Assembly (NCBI GenBank): GCA_020847985.1
Contig: JADLBC010000055.1
Span: 1-41,122 of the forward strand
Length of the DNA: 41,122 nt
Reading direction: 5' to 3'
Source of the DNA: Dehalococcoidia bacterium
Lineage (GTDB): Bacteria; Chloroflexota; Dehalococcoidia; Tepidiformales; Tepidiformaceae
Part shown: positions 8,517 through 19,652 of the stretch, piece after piece
Layout: each line of letters opens with the position of its first letter
Position numbering within the stretch: position 1 is the first letter of the stretch
Notes under the pieces: generated by a model
The model's input: only the letters and a program-made list of their open reading frames with translations
The model's database searches: none
Told to the model about the DNA's origin: nothing
Program-made: the position numbers and the translations under genes

Positions 8517-9041
8517 TCAGGCCGCGCGGGCGATGGTCTCGGTCTGGCCGGCCTCGTCGCGTTCGCCCATCTCCCGCGACGGGAGCACGCCATCGAGGTC
8601 CATCAGGGACACGAGCCGGTCTTCCAGCTTGGCGATGCCACGCAGGTAGGAGTTCTGGGGGACGCTGACGATGGAGCCCGGCGCCTCGATCTGGTCGACC
8701 GGGATGCGCATCACTTCCGTCACCGCATCGACAATCAGGCCGACCATGCCCGTCGTCCCACCCACGACCACCACGCGCGAATCGCTCGTGTGGTCGGCGG
8801 CCTGCACGCCGCAGCGGCGGCGAAGGTCGATCACCGGCACCACGCGGCCACGAAGGTTGGTGATGCCCTCGACCCACGGCTCCGAGCCGGGAATCGAAGT
8901 TGTGGGCTGAATGCGGACGATCTCCTGGACCGCCTGGATATCGAGGGCATAGAACTCCTGCCCAAGGCGGAAGACGACGACATGCTCTTCGGCGGACGGG
9001 GCCTGTTCGTCTTCGGTCGCGAATGCACCGGGCCTGGCCAT
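8517..9041 (-). CDS. cheW: CheW coupling protein
   Basis: Adaptor of 174 residues linking receptors to CheA. The SH3-like double barrel starts near residue 20 (HVVVFRLGQEFYALDI), with the family hallmark NLRGRVVPVIDLR and a DAVTEV stretch after it. It is the first gene of the minus-strand operon cheWACDYBR. ATG 9041 follows AGGAG; the frame is open upstream to 9149 but the added residues are not CheW-like. The promoter must lie in the 218-base space shared with divergent fliM. Confidence 0.95.
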   Translation of the reverse strand: MARPGAFATEDEQAPSAEEHVVVFRLGQEFYALDIQAVQEIVRIQPTTSIPGSEPWVEGITNLRGRVVPVIDLRRRCGVQAADHTSDSRVVVVGGTTGMVGLIVDAVTEVMRIPVDQIEAPGSIVSVPQNSYLRGIAKLEDRLVSLMDLDGVLPSREMGERDEAGQTETIARAA

Positions 9042-9259
9042 ACGAGGTTCTCCTGCGGCGAAATGTTGGCAATCTGGGTGCGCCACGCCATGAGCGCGAC
9101 TCACGCTACGAGGAGCATCGGCACCCGCCCCATCGGCACACACCCTCAAATCCGGTGAACGCGAACCCGTCCCGGGGTGCGACCTAGGGATTTTTCACCC
9201 CCCGCTCTGGGGAAGGTCTGGATGTCCTGCCGATATTCATCGGTAGAGAGTGCTCCCTA

Positions 9260-10297
9260 ATGGCCGACAATGCCGTCCTCAGCCAGCGCGAGATCGATGC
9301 CCTCCTCAACGCCGAGATGGGCACCGCCGAGCAGGAAGCCGCCGCCGCCACTCCCGCCGCGCGCAAGGAGACCGGCCGGCGCGTAAAGATCTACGACTTC
9401 CGGCACCCGGAAAAGCTCTCCAAGGAGCAGCTGCGCGGCCTCCAGATCATCCAGCAGGGCGTGGGCGGATCGCTCGCCGCATCGTTCTCGGCCCGTCTGC
9501 GCTCACCCGTCGAATCGCGGCTCAGCGCGCTGGAACGCGGGATCTATGAGGAATACGTCGCCCAGATCGGCACCCAGGCGATTGTCGTCATGATCGACAT
9601 GAACCCGCTCACCGGGTACGCCGTCGCCGCCTTCGGCATGGATGTCGCGTTTGGCATCATCGACCGCCTCCTCGGCGGCAAGGGCAAGCGCCACAACCGC
9701 TCCCTCGATCGCGACCTCACCGATATCGAGACCGCCCTCATTCGTCACATCGGCATGGACATCGCCCGCTCGCTCGTCGAGCCATGGCAGCGCGTCGCCG
9801 ACCTGATGCCCGACGTGACGGAACTCGCCGTCGGCCCCCAGGTGATGCACGTCATCCCCCCGAACGAGTTCGTCATCACCGCCTGGTACGAAATTCGCTT
9901 CGCCGAGCAGGCCGGCGGCGTCTCGCTCTGTTTCCCGCTCACCGTGCTCGAACAGATCCTGCCGAAGCTCACCGGCCAGAGCCTCTTCGACAACCGCCCC
10001 AATCGTCCGCTCGCCGAAAACACCCGTGTCCAGCAGGAACAGCTCATGCCCATGACCGTTCCGCTACGCGCCATTCTCGGCAAAGCCGTCGTCGCCGCGA
10101 CCGATATCGCGAATCTTCGGCCGGGCGACGTGATGGTGCTCGATCGCACCGTCGATGAACCACTCAGGATGCTTGTAGGGAACTGCGAACGCTACGCAGG
10201 GTCTCCGGGCACGCGGGGCAAGCGCCTCGCCCTACAGGTTTCAGGGATCGTTGACGACGATGGTTGGGTAAAGCCCTTTGAGGAAGCCGGTCCATGA
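9260..10297 (+). CDS. fliM: FliM flagellar motor switch protein
   Basis: Protein of 345 residues of the flagellar C-ring that binds CheY-phosphate and reverses the motor. The N-terminal CheY-binding peptide LSQREIDALLN (7-17) is intact, followed by a linker, the CheC-like middle domain (about 45-235) and a C-terminal SpoA domain (LRAILGKAVVAATDIANLRPGDVMVLD onward). No fliN, fliG or other flagellar gene is in the window, so the rest of the motor, if any, must be elsewhere. GAGAG lies before the ATG. Its stop overlaps the next start as ATGA, implying coupled translation. Confidence 0.93.
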   Translation: MADNAVLSQREIDALLNAEMGTAEQEAAAATPAARKETGRRVKIYDFRHPEKLSKEQLRGLQIIQQGVGGSLAASFSARLRSPVESRLSALERGIYEEYVAQIGTQAIVVMIDMNPLTGYAVAAFGMDVAFGIIDRLLGGKGKRHNRSLDRDLTDIETALIRHIGMDIARSLVEPWQRVADLMPDVTELAVGPQVMHVIPPNEFVITAWYEIRFAEQAGGVSLCFPLTVLEQILPKLTGQSLFDNRPNRPLAENTRVQQEQLMPMTVPLRAILGKAVVAATDIANLRPGDVMVLDRTVDEPLRMLVGNCERYAGSPGTRGKRLALQVSGIVDDDGWVKPFEEAGP

Positions 10298-10644
10298 GCA
10301 GCACAGTTCCCGTTCGCGCAGTCCTGATGTCCTCCGACATCAAGAACGGAACCCCCGGGTTCCACCGGTTGGTCTTCAAGGTCGATGGTGGCCGCAACGG
10401 CATGGCCCAGACCACGGTCATGATCTCCCAGGACGCGCACCGCAAGATTGCCGGCCAGATGGTGCGCGCCCGCATGCAGCCCGTCGAAAAGACACTGCTC
10501 CTGAAGACATGGGCCCGCTGGGAAATCGCCATGCGCCTCGAAGAGCAAGGGGTGATTCCCCAGACCATCACGATCACCGCCAGCGACGTCGATGACTTCG
10601 GCGCCTATGCCTCCGACCTGGGACGTACCCTGCAGATCGCCTGA
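10294..10644 (+). CDS. Unrecognised 116-residue protein coupled to fliM
   Basis: I do not recognise this family. The protein is soluble, has no signal peptide or membrane segment, and has a mixed alpha/beta look: an N-terminal strand-rich part, a basic helix around HRKIAGQMVRARMQPVEK, then a Trp-containing helix (LLLKTWARWEIAMRLEEQG) and a short C-terminal acidic part. Its start overlaps the fliM stop as ATGA, and cheX follows 89 bases later, so it is probably made together with motor and signalling proteins. A role in the switch or in CheY signalling is only an inference from position. Confidence 0.75.
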   Translation: MSSTVPVRAVLMSSDIKNGTPGFHRLVFKVDGGRNGMAQTTVMISQDAHRKIAGQMVRARMQPVEKTLLLKTWARWEIAMRLEEQGVIPQTITITASDVDDFGAYASDLGRTLQIA

Positions 10645-10733
10645 CGCGAAGGGCTTCAGCCGCCGCCGGCCGGCCCGAACATTACAGAGTGGGCGAGGGT
10701 CCCCCTCGCGGATCGAAGGGAGAGTGAGAATCG

Positions 10734-11258
10734 ATGCTTGCGAAAGTGACCGTTGCGGAGGCCGCCAACGCCGTCGCCGATGCCCCCGACCGGATTCGGC
10801 TTGAGCTCATCGCTCCCTTCGTCGAAGCCGCCGCCCGCGTCCTCACCCAGGAATGCGGCGAGTCTGTCTCCAAGGGCCAGCTCTTCCGGGTTCGCTCGCC
10901 CCAGACGAGCAACGAGGTCTCGGCCCTCATCGCGATCACGGGCGGGCTCGGCGGGCTCGTCATCTACACCATGTCCGAAGCGACCGCCTGCGGTTTCGCC
11001 TCGCGCATGATGGGCGAGGAAGTGACCGAGTTCGATGCCATGGCCCAGAGCGCCGTCGCCGAACTCGCGAACATGATCACCGGCCAGGCCAGCATCGGCC
11101 TGGAGCGCACGGGCTATTCGACCGACATGTCGCCGCCGGTGCTGCTCATCGGCCACGGCGCCAGCATCGCGACCTTTAACCTCACACGTCTCGTCGTTCC
11201 GCTCGTCGTGAGCTTCGGCGAGTTCGCCATCGATATCTCGGTCAAGGAATCCGCGTAG
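10734..11258 (+). CDS. cheX: CheX-type CheY-phosphate phosphatase
   Basis: Protein of 174 residues of the CheC/CheX family. The N-terminal helix LELIAPFVEAAARVLTQECG (23-42) is typical of CheX, and the single active-site motif is intact in AQSAVAELANMITGQA, with Glu110 and Asn113. CheX usually dimerises and is a stronger phosphatase than CheC. With cheC in the opposite operon, the organism has two CheY-phosphate sinks. GGGAGAG lies about eight bases before the ATG. A hairpin terminator follows the stop. Confidence 0.85.
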   Translation: MLAKVTVAEAANAVADAPDRIRLELIAPFVEAAARVLTQECGESVSKGQLFRVRSPQTSNEVSALIAITGGLGGLVIYTMSEATACGFASRMMGEEVTEFDAMAQSAVAELANMITGQASIGLERTGYSTDMSPPVLLIGHGASIATFNLTRLVVPLVVSFGEFAIDISVKESA

Positions 11259-11287
11259 GCGGGCCATTTCCAGCGCATGGACGGGTG

Positions 11288-11307
11288 AGGGGGCCGCGAG
11301 GCCCCCT
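11288..11307 (+). terminator. Hairpin terminator between convergent cheX and cinA-like genes
   Basis: An eight-base-pair stem, AGGGGGCC at 11288-11295 with GGCCCCCT at 11300-11307, closes a GCGA tetraloop and is followed by TTCTC. It lies between two convergent genes, so it may act in both directions, though the U-tract is weak. Confidence 0.55.
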
Positions 11308-11333
11308 TCTCGCGCCCGGCGATTACCAGGCCG

Positions 11334-11840
11334 CTAGGCCGCCGGTACCGGGTCCGCTTCGATCACTTCAAGCAGAAGCTCCATCGCCCGCTCCGTGATT
11401 GCCTCCATCACCTGCACCCGCGTACCCGGGAAGACGCGCTCCTCCGACCGCGTGCCCGCCGGACCCGTGGCCGCGATCGAGACCGACCCCACCGGCTTGG
11501 GCGACCGCCGGCTCCCCTGCGGCCCCGCGATGCCGCTCTCCGCGACCGCGTAGGCCGCGCCCGTCATCCGCTTCACGGCTTCGGCCGTCGCCGCCACCCA
11601 GATCGGGCTCACGGCACCATGCTCCCGGGCCATTTCGCGGTCCATGCCCAGCGCCTCGAACTTCGTCGGGCTCGAATAGGGCACGATCGCGCTTTCAAAC
11701 CACCGGGATGCCCCGGCCACGCTCAGCATGCGCGCCGAGATCAGCCCGCCCGCCGTCGTCTGCGATACCGCGACCTTTGCGCCGCGCGCCATCAGCGCCT
11801 CGCCGATACGCGTCGCCAGGGGATCGTCCTCAAGCAGCAT
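11334..11840 (-). CDS. CinA C-terminal domain protein (PncC/NMN deamidase-like)
   Basis: A 168-residue protein that consists only of the CinA C-terminal domain, like stand-alone PncC, which converts nicotinamide mononucleotide to nicotinic acid mononucleotide. The family stretch VAGASRWFESAIVPYSSPTKFEALG (41-65) and AESGIAGPQGS are clear. However, the usual ESCTGG motif reads QTTAGG (27-32): the catalytic-region Ser is Thr and the Thr is Ala. It may belong to a divergent subfamily whose activity is unproven. GAGGAGG precedes the ATG. It lies 15 bases downstream of a CoA-transferase operon and may be co-transcribed. Confidence 0.8.
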   Translation of the reverse strand: MLLEDDPLATRIGEALMARGAKVAVSQTTAGGLISARMLSVAGASRWFESAIVPYSSPTKFEALGMDREMAREHGAVSPIWVAATAEAVKRMTGAAYAVAESGIAGPQGSRRSPKPVGSVSIAATGPAGTRSEERVFPGTRVQVMEAITERAMELLLEVIEADPVPAA

Positions 11841-11855
11841 GATTGCCTCCTCGTG

Positions 11856-12662
11856 TTAGTACCGCCCGGGTGTGAGGTAGAAGTGGTGCGGGTCGAGCCG
11901 CCGCAGGAGCGCGATCTCCTCCGCCGTGGGTGGTTCGATTTCCGCGACGCCGTCCGCGACTCGCAGCGGCCAGCCGGTTTCGAGCCGCACGATATCAGGG
12001 TCCATGCCCGGGAAGACGGCTTCGAGGACCATTTCGCAGCTGCCATCGCCGCCGTCGCCCGTATCGAACCCGAACACCCCGAACGTGCTCACCACGGCGT
12101 TCGGCCCCTGCGGCGGGAGCCCCGCGCGCAGTCTTGCCCCCGGCCCGTCGATGTAGCCGGGGCTCGTGTTGAAATCGACCCGCTCGACGAAGCGCCGCCG
12201 CTCCTGGGGCATGATTGTGAGCACGCGCTTCGCCAGGCAGGCGATCTCCGTGTTCCCGCCCGTGCCGCCCAGCCGCCGCTCCGGGTGGCGATAGTCCCCG
12301 AGGACGAGCGTGTTCAGGTTGCCGAAGCGGTCCACCTGCGCCGCCGAAAGCACGCCAAGGTCGACATTGCCGCCCATCAGCAGCGTCCCCAGCGCGTCAA
12401 CCATATCGCTGACCATCGCCGAACCGTCGTTCAAATTGATGTCGTGAATCCCCACGGGCGCGCGCGAAACGTCCGGCGGAGGCCGCCAGTCGAACGCCCC
12501 CACTTCGGTGCAGATGACGATGCCGGGCGGCTGGAGCAGCTTCGCGAAGGTGGCGGTGAGCATCGGCAGTCCCATGCCCGCCATCACCACGCCGCTCACC
12601 GGGAACGCCCGCGCGGCCGCGACGCACATCAGTTCCGCGAGCGTGTACTCCTGTTCGCTCAC
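11856..12662 (-). CDS. Family I CoA-transferase, beta subunit (GctB/IpdB-like)
   Basis: Subunit of 268 residues of a two-subunit family I CoA-transferase. The AGMGLPMLTATFAKLL region is typical of the beta chain, and Glu53 in ICTEVGAFDW sits where glutaconate CoA-transferase carries its catalytic Glu. The GTG start overlaps the stop of the alpha-subunit gene as GTGA; the frame is open further upstream but overlaps that gene. The substrate acid is unknown: glutaconate-like, 3-oxoacid or ring-cleavage (IpdAB-type) substrates are all possible. Confidence 0.83.
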   Translation of the reverse strand: MSEQEYTLAELMCVAAARAFPVSGVVMAGMGLPMLTATFAKLLQPPGIVICTEVGAFDWRPPPDVSRAPVGIHDINLNDGSAMVSDMVDALGTLLMGGNVDLGVLSAAQVDRFGNLNTLVLGDYRHPERRLGGTGGNTEIACLAKRVLTIMPQERRRFVERVDFNTSPGYIDGPGARLRAGLPPQGPNAVVSTFGVFGFDTGDGGDGSCEMVLEAVFPGMDPDIVRLETGWPLRVADGVAEIEPPTAEEIALLRRLDPHHFYLTPGRY

Positions 12663-13630
12663 ATCCGGAACCGCAGCGTTGCGTTGTAGCCGTAGCGCAC
12701 GGGTGCGATCGGCGATGGCCCCGCGTTCACCGCGATGGCGTCCAGCGCCTCCGCGCCGAACACCGCGCGGTAGTGATCGATGTACTCGGCGCGGTCCCGC
12801 ACGCCGTGGATCCATTCGTCCGCGAATGACTGCCACTCCTCCATCGAGCGCCCCATCCGCGACATCGTTCGCGCCTGGTAGGCGTAGTCGTAGTCGTAGT
12901 AGCCCACCAGGCTGCTGGGGTGCCCGCCCCACGGCATGTGTACCACCGCCGACACGCGGAAGCCCGGCGTCACCGTGCGGTCCGGGTCCGCCGCGATGAC
13001 CTCGCGTGGAACGATCTCCTCGGCCGAGACGATGACTTTGCGCGCCGCCCAGTACGCCCAGCGGGCATCGCCGAGGTGCCCCCAGACCTGCACGTTCCCA
13101 TCTTCATCGGCGCGCTGGGCGTGGAGCACCGCGACATCGGGCCGCAGCGCGGGGAGCAGCACGACCTTTTCGCCATCGAACGGCGAATCCATCTCGGCCC
13201 ACTTCTTGTCGCGAAGGAAGCCGCCAGCGTGGTCGCGAAACTCTGGCCGCAGGTAATCGGTGCCGAGGAACGACCGCGTGGGGATGAAGGGGATGCCCAG
13301 CGCGCCCGCCATCAGCATGAGCGCGATGCCCTGGTTGCTGTAGTCCTCGAAGCGCAGGCGCCCGTCCGCCATCATCTCCTGCACGACGCCAGGCCGCAGC
13401 GCCGCGGCGACGTAGCCCGCTCGAACCCGGTTCGCGCAGCCACCCATGAAGAGGAACGTGCCCTGCGGTCCCACGGACCCGCCAATCGCCTCCAGGTTCC
13501 GCTTCCCCGCCCGCACAATCGCCTGGCACAGCCCGTACGCGGCCGACGTGTAGCCCACGTACACGCTGTCGCCATCATCGACGAAGCGGGCCACGGCCTC
13601 GTTCTCGTCCATGAGTTTGCTCGCGCTCAT
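12659..13630 (-). CDS. Family I CoA-transferase, alpha subunit (GctA/IpdA-like)
   Basis: Subunit of 323 residues. It has the alpha-chain fold signature SVYVGYTSAAYGLCQAIVRAGKRNL near the N-terminus, FEDYSNQGIALMLMAGALGIPFIPTRSFLGTDYL in the middle, and HAQRADEDGNVQVWG, which is common to CoA-transferase alpha chains. Together with the overlapping beta-subunit gene it should form a heteromeric enzyme moving CoA between acyl-CoA and a carboxylate. GGAGGGG precedes ATG 13630. It is the first gene of a minus-strand operon that may continue into the CinA-domain gene. Confidence 0.83.
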   Translation of the reverse strand: MSASKLMDENEAVARFVDDGDSVYVGYTSAAYGLCQAIVRAGKRNLEAIGGSVGPQGTFLFMGGCANRVRAGYVAAALRPGVVQEMMADGRLRFEDYSNQGIALMLMAGALGIPFIPTRSFLGTDYLRPEFRDHAGGFLRDKKWAEMDSPFDGEKVVLLPALRPDVAVLHAQRADEDGNVQVWGHLGDARWAYWAARKVIVSAEEIVPREVIAADPDRTVTPGFRVSAVVHMPWGGHPSSLVGYYDYDYAYQARTMSRMGRSMEEWQSFADEWIHGVRDRAEYIDHYRAVFGAEALDAIAVNAGPSPIAPVRYGYNATLRFRM

Positions 13631-13704
13631 GCCCCCTCCCGAGGGCCGTAAGCATACCGGCGGCCCGCCCGTCGCGCGCTATAGTGACCGCCGGAGGCAT
13701 CGGC

Positions 13705-14190
13705 ATGGCGGACCCCGGTCGCGACGAACTCCGCTTCGAACCCGCCTCACCCACCCGCATCGCAGCGATGACCGATGAGCACTGGGGCGGCATCGTCGTC
13801 ACGCCGGAGCGCACCTACCGTGCCGCGAACCTGTCCGGCGCCTTCGCCCGTTTGGCCGGTCGCGAAGTGGCCCTCGTGACGTGGGCCCGCGATGGCGCCA
13901 CGGGCGAGGTCGTGACCCTCGATGCCTTCGAACCAGGGCGTGGATTCGGGCGTCGCGCCCTCGCCTTCGCCGAAGCCGAACTCGCCCGCGAAGGCGCCAC
14001 GGACGCGAAGCTCTACACCACGAACGACAATGTCCGCGCGATCGCGCTCTACCTGCGGGCCGGCTGGCGGCTCGTACGCGTACACCTCGACGCCATGGAC
14101 GCCGTCCGCGCGCGCAAGCCCGGCGTGCCGCTCACGGGTGAGTACGGCATCCCTCTGCGCGACATGTGGGAGTTCGCGAAGCCGCTGTAG
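13705..14190 (+). CDS. GNAT-family N-acetyltransferase
   Basis: Protein of 161 residues with the acetyl-CoA-binding motif A visible as GRGFGRRALAFAEAEL (around residue 78) followed by TNDNVRAIALYLRAGWRLV, the common GNAT ending. The substrate is unknown. ATG 13705 follows GGAGG; a GTG at 13684 is in frame but less likely. The stop codon TAG abuts the stop of the convergent downstream gene with no base between them. Confidence 0.85.
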   Translation: MADPGRDELRFEPASPTRIAAMTDEHWGGIVVTPERTYRAANLSGAFARLAGREVALVTWARDGATGEVVTLDAFEPGRGFGRRALAFAEAELAREGATDAKLYTTNDNVRAIALYLRAGWRLVRVHLDAMDAVRARKPGVPLTGEYGIPLRDMWEFAKPL

Positions 14191-14781
14191 TCAGATGCGG
14201 AAGCCCGGGGAAGGCTGTTCGCCGTACCCGTTCGCACCCTTCTGCCCTGGCACGAAGAAACACAGCACCGCCATCGCCACGCCGCCCATGGGGATGAGCA
14301 CCATCAGCACCATCCACGCGCTCATGCCGATGTCGTGGAGCCGCCGCCCTGCGGTCGCGGCGTTGAACCACACGGTCACCACCAGCACGCCCGCGGCCAC
14401 GCCGAGGATGACGAAAGCGACACCGGCGGGCATCTCCTCGCCGTCGCCGCCGGAGTCTTCATAGCTCCCGGTGGTCATACCGATCGCCGCAAGGACGACC
14501 GCCCACACCACGATCGAGGGTAGAAAGAGCAGCACCAGCGCCGTCACCCGGTTGATTCGCCCGGTGGTCATGAAGGCGCGGGCCCACCATTCCGCGGGAC
14601 GTTCCGGGTAGGCGACTTCCCCGGCCGGTGCGGCGGCCTCGACCGATGGGCCCGGCTCGGGTGGGGGCGGCGCTGCGGCCGGCACGGGGTCGCCCTCCCA
14701 GGCCGTGCGGTTCCAGTACCGTACGGTGCCCTCGGGGTCGCCCTCGCCGTGATACCAGCCAGCCCCTGCCGTCTCGCTCAA
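14191..14781 (-). CDS. DUF2510-DUF805 membrane protein
   Basis: Protein of 196 residues. The N-terminus (GWYHGEGDPEGTVRYWNRTAW) is a DUF2510-like module, followed by a Pro/Ala-rich linker (about 34-60) and a C-terminal DUF805 membrane domain with three to four hydrophobic segments, including the hallmark GRRLHDIGMSAWM and the closing PGQKGANGYGE. Function is unknown for both domains. The start is TTG, supported by GGAGG a few bases upstream; no better start exists nearby. Confidence 0.8.
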   Translation of the reverse strand: MSETAGAGWYHGEGDPEGTVRYWNRTAWEGDPVPAAAPPPPEPGPSVEAAAPAGEVAYPERPAEWWARAFMTTGRINRVTALVLLFLPSIVVWAVVLAAIGMTTGSYEDSGGDGEEMPAGVAFVILGVAAGVLVVTVWFNAATAGRRLHDIGMSAWMVLMVLIPMGGVAMAVLCFFVPGQKGANGYGEQPSPGFRI

Positions 14782-14926
14782 TGCCGCGCCTCCGCGCCGG
14801 GAGTATGCCCCGGGCAGCGCGCGCCGTCACCCGTGGTCCGCCCGGGCCCGGGTGCACGCGGCATGGCGTGGCAAAGGAGAGCCGGCCGATCCTGCGTCGA
14901 TCGCCCACCCGGGTACGAAATCCAAC

Positions 14927-14955
14927 TAGAACAGTCGTTCTGTTTCTGGTACGAT
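14927..14955 (+). promoter_or_regulatory. Promoter of uvrA with extended -10
   Basis: TACGAT at 14950-14955 with TG at 14947-14948 forms an extended -10. The hexamer 17 bases upstream is TAGAAC (14927-14932), a poor -35, as expected where an extended -10 compensates. The LexA-type box covers the -35 and spacer, so a bound repressor would block polymerase. The start of transcription would be about 75 bases before the uvrA start codon. Confidence 0.5.
14928..14941. promoter_or_regulatory. LexA-type (SOS) operator upstream of uvrA
   Basis: AGAACAGTCGTTCT is a perfect inverted repeat with five-base arms, AGAAC-N4-GTTCT. It contains the GAAC-N4-GTTC core of Gram-positive-type LexA boxes. The same arms occur once more in the window, directly before dnaE2 (29995-30008). 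Both targets are classic damage-response genes, which makes chance unlikely. Confidence 0.8.
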
Positions 14956-15036
14956 CGCTGGCGCCGCCGCCCCCGGGCGGTACACTCGAACATCACGCCC
15001 CGCGCGGTGGAGTGCCACCGCCGGTCCGGATGAGCC

Positions 15037-18261
<3,225 letters not shown>

Positions 18262-18270
18262 GAGGGTCTG

Positions 18271-19008
18271 ATGTCGAGCAGGCAACGGCGCGATGCCGCC
18301 CTCGCGGAAGCACGCGCGCGCACCGGGGAAGTGGCGCCCCTCCCCGCGGAGGGCTGGCCGCAGGCACTCATCGACCGCACGCGCGCCCTCTGGGAATCGC
18401 TCGAAGGCCGCTACGGCTTCTGGGACCACCGGTTCGAGGTGTTCGCTTCCCCGGTCACGCCCGGCGCCGCCGTCCTCATCATCGACGAGCATCCCACCGG
18501 CGACGCGGCCGCCTTCGACTTGTCGCGCGCATCGGCCGTCCCGGCGTCGCATGCCTGCATCGCTGGCGACGGGCCGCACGAACGCCGCATGCGCGACGCC
18601 TTCGGGCGTGCCGGCTACGAGGCCACCTTCGCCGCGAGCGTGAAGATGCATGCGAACTGCTTCCGCTCGCGCGACCTCGCCCAGTGGCGCACCACCAACG
18701 TCCCCGAGCGCCAGTGGATGGAGAAGCACTCCCTGGACGTCCTGCGCACCGCGCTCGAACGCGTGGGCCCGCGGCTCATCCTCTGCGAGGGCATGGACAC
18801 CCTGCAGCGGGTGCTCAAGCTCTTCCCCGGGACCGGCCCGACGATCGTGGCCGTGGCCGGTGGGAGCCGGCGGGCATACTGCCGCTCCCGGCTCGCGAAT
18901 GGCGCCACCCTCACCGGCATCATTGCCCCCGGGAGCTCTCGGACCTCGGACGAGGACTGGGACGCCGCACTGCCCGAACTCGGCCGCGACCTGGATGCTC
19001 TCCGATGA
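18271..19008 (+). CDS. Uracil-DNA-glycosylase-like hypothetical protein
   Basis: I do not recognise a close family. The 245-residue protein has the pattern of the uracil-DNA glycosylase fold: VLIIDEHPTG (68-77) in the place of the motif that begins the family (G-x-N/E-P-G), an Asn/Arg-rich middle (MHANCFRSRDLAQWRTTNVPERQW, 127-150), LILCEGMDTLQRVLKLF (169-185) like the usual P-x-LIL-x-x-G strand and helix, and IIAPGSS (217-223) where relatives have HPS. Catalytic residues are not certain. AGGAGGG precedes the ATG and uvrA ends 10 bases upstream, so it should share the SOS-controlled transcript. It could also be an unrelated nucleotide-binding protein. Confidence 0.6.
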   Translation: MSSRQRRDAALAEARARTGEVAPLPAEGWPQALIDRTRALWESLEGRYGFWDHRFEVFASPVTPGAAVLIIDEHPTGDAAAFDLSRASAVPASHACIAGDGPHERRMRDAFGRAGYEATFAASVKMHANCFRSRDLAQWRTTNVPERQWMEKHSLDVLRTALERVGPRLILCEGMDTLQRVLKLFPGTGPTIVAVAGGSRRAYCRSRLANGATLTGIIAPGSSRTSDEDWDAALPELGRDLDALR

Positions 19009-19023
19009 CCGGCGCGTGAACCT

Positions 19024-19641
19024 CTACGTGCTGGCGTGGGTCCGCCGCAGCCGCGGCGCGGGCCGGGCGCCGTTCGCGCGTTCGCGCTCGATGATCGCTT
19101 CGACCTCGGAGACCGCGTCCTCGATGCCGCCGTGCCGGTTGATGACCGTGTAGTCGTTGTTCGGGATGTCCGCGAGCTCCGCTTCCAGCTCGTCGAGGCG
19201 GGCCTGCAGGTCGGCAGCGTCCTCGGTACCGCGGCCGATGAGGCGCGCGCGCAGGGCCTCGCGGTCCTCCGCCATCAGGAAGATGAACACCGCGTGTTCC
19301 AGCAGGTCGCGCCAGGTTCGCGCCCCCTGCACGTCCGTGCGAATGATGACGTCCTGCCCGCGAGAGAGCGGTCCCTCGATTTCGTCCCGCCCTACGCCCT
19401 TCCACTGGCCATACACGCGGGCGTACTCGGCGAAGTGCCCGCGCGCCATCCGTCGCTCGAATTCCCGCTCGGTGACGAAGTGGTAGTGCACGCCATCGAC
19501 TTCGTCCTCGCGCGGCGCGCGGCTCGTCGTGCTCGTTGCCCGGTGGATGCCCGTACGCTCCCGGAGGCGGTCGATGACGCTGTCCTTCCCCACGCCGGAG
19601 GGGCCGTGGAGCACGAGCACGATGGGCTTCGCCTTGTTCAC
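19024..19641 (-). CDS. gmk: Guanylate kinase
   Basis: Enzyme of 205 residues converting GMP and ATP to GDP and ADP. The P-loop reads GPSGVGKDS (13-21), where most relatives have GKST or GKGT. TSRAPREDEVDGVHYHFV is the GMP-binding region, followed by the FAEYARVYGQWKGV stretch. The C-terminus has a short Arg-rich extension. The start is GTG 19641, with GAGGG six bases upstream. It lies 11 bases after tyrA and appears to be the last gene of a four-gene operon. Confidence 0.9.
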   Translation of the reverse strand: MNKAKPIVLVLHGPSGVGKDSVIDRLRERTGIHRATSTTSRAPREDEVDGVHYHFVTEREFERRMARGHFAEYARVYGQWKGVGRDEIEGPLSRGQDVIIRTDVQGARTWRDLLEHAVFIFLMAEDREALRARLIGRGTEDAADLQARLDELEAELADIPNNDYTVINRHGGIEDAVSEVEAIIERERANGARPAPRLRRTHAST

Positions 19642-19652
19642 ATGCGCCCTCG

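Noticed and set aside
6239..8668. Open frame of 809 codons on the plus strand opposite cheA
   Set aside because: The cheA motifs on the minus strand are unmistakable; the plus frame is Arg/His-rich with no domain pattern and is an effect of high G+C codon use.
9181..9259. GCCGATAT at 9229-9236 upstream of fliM, like the -10 of a flagellar sigma-28 promoter
   Set aside because: The expected TAAA-type -35 eleven bases upstream is not there (GGGAAGGT instead), and GCCGAT is common in this base composition.
14749..15033. Plus-strand open frame of 94 codons upstream of uvrA
   Set aside because: It runs through the promoter and LexA-type box and has no recognisable domain or ribosome site.
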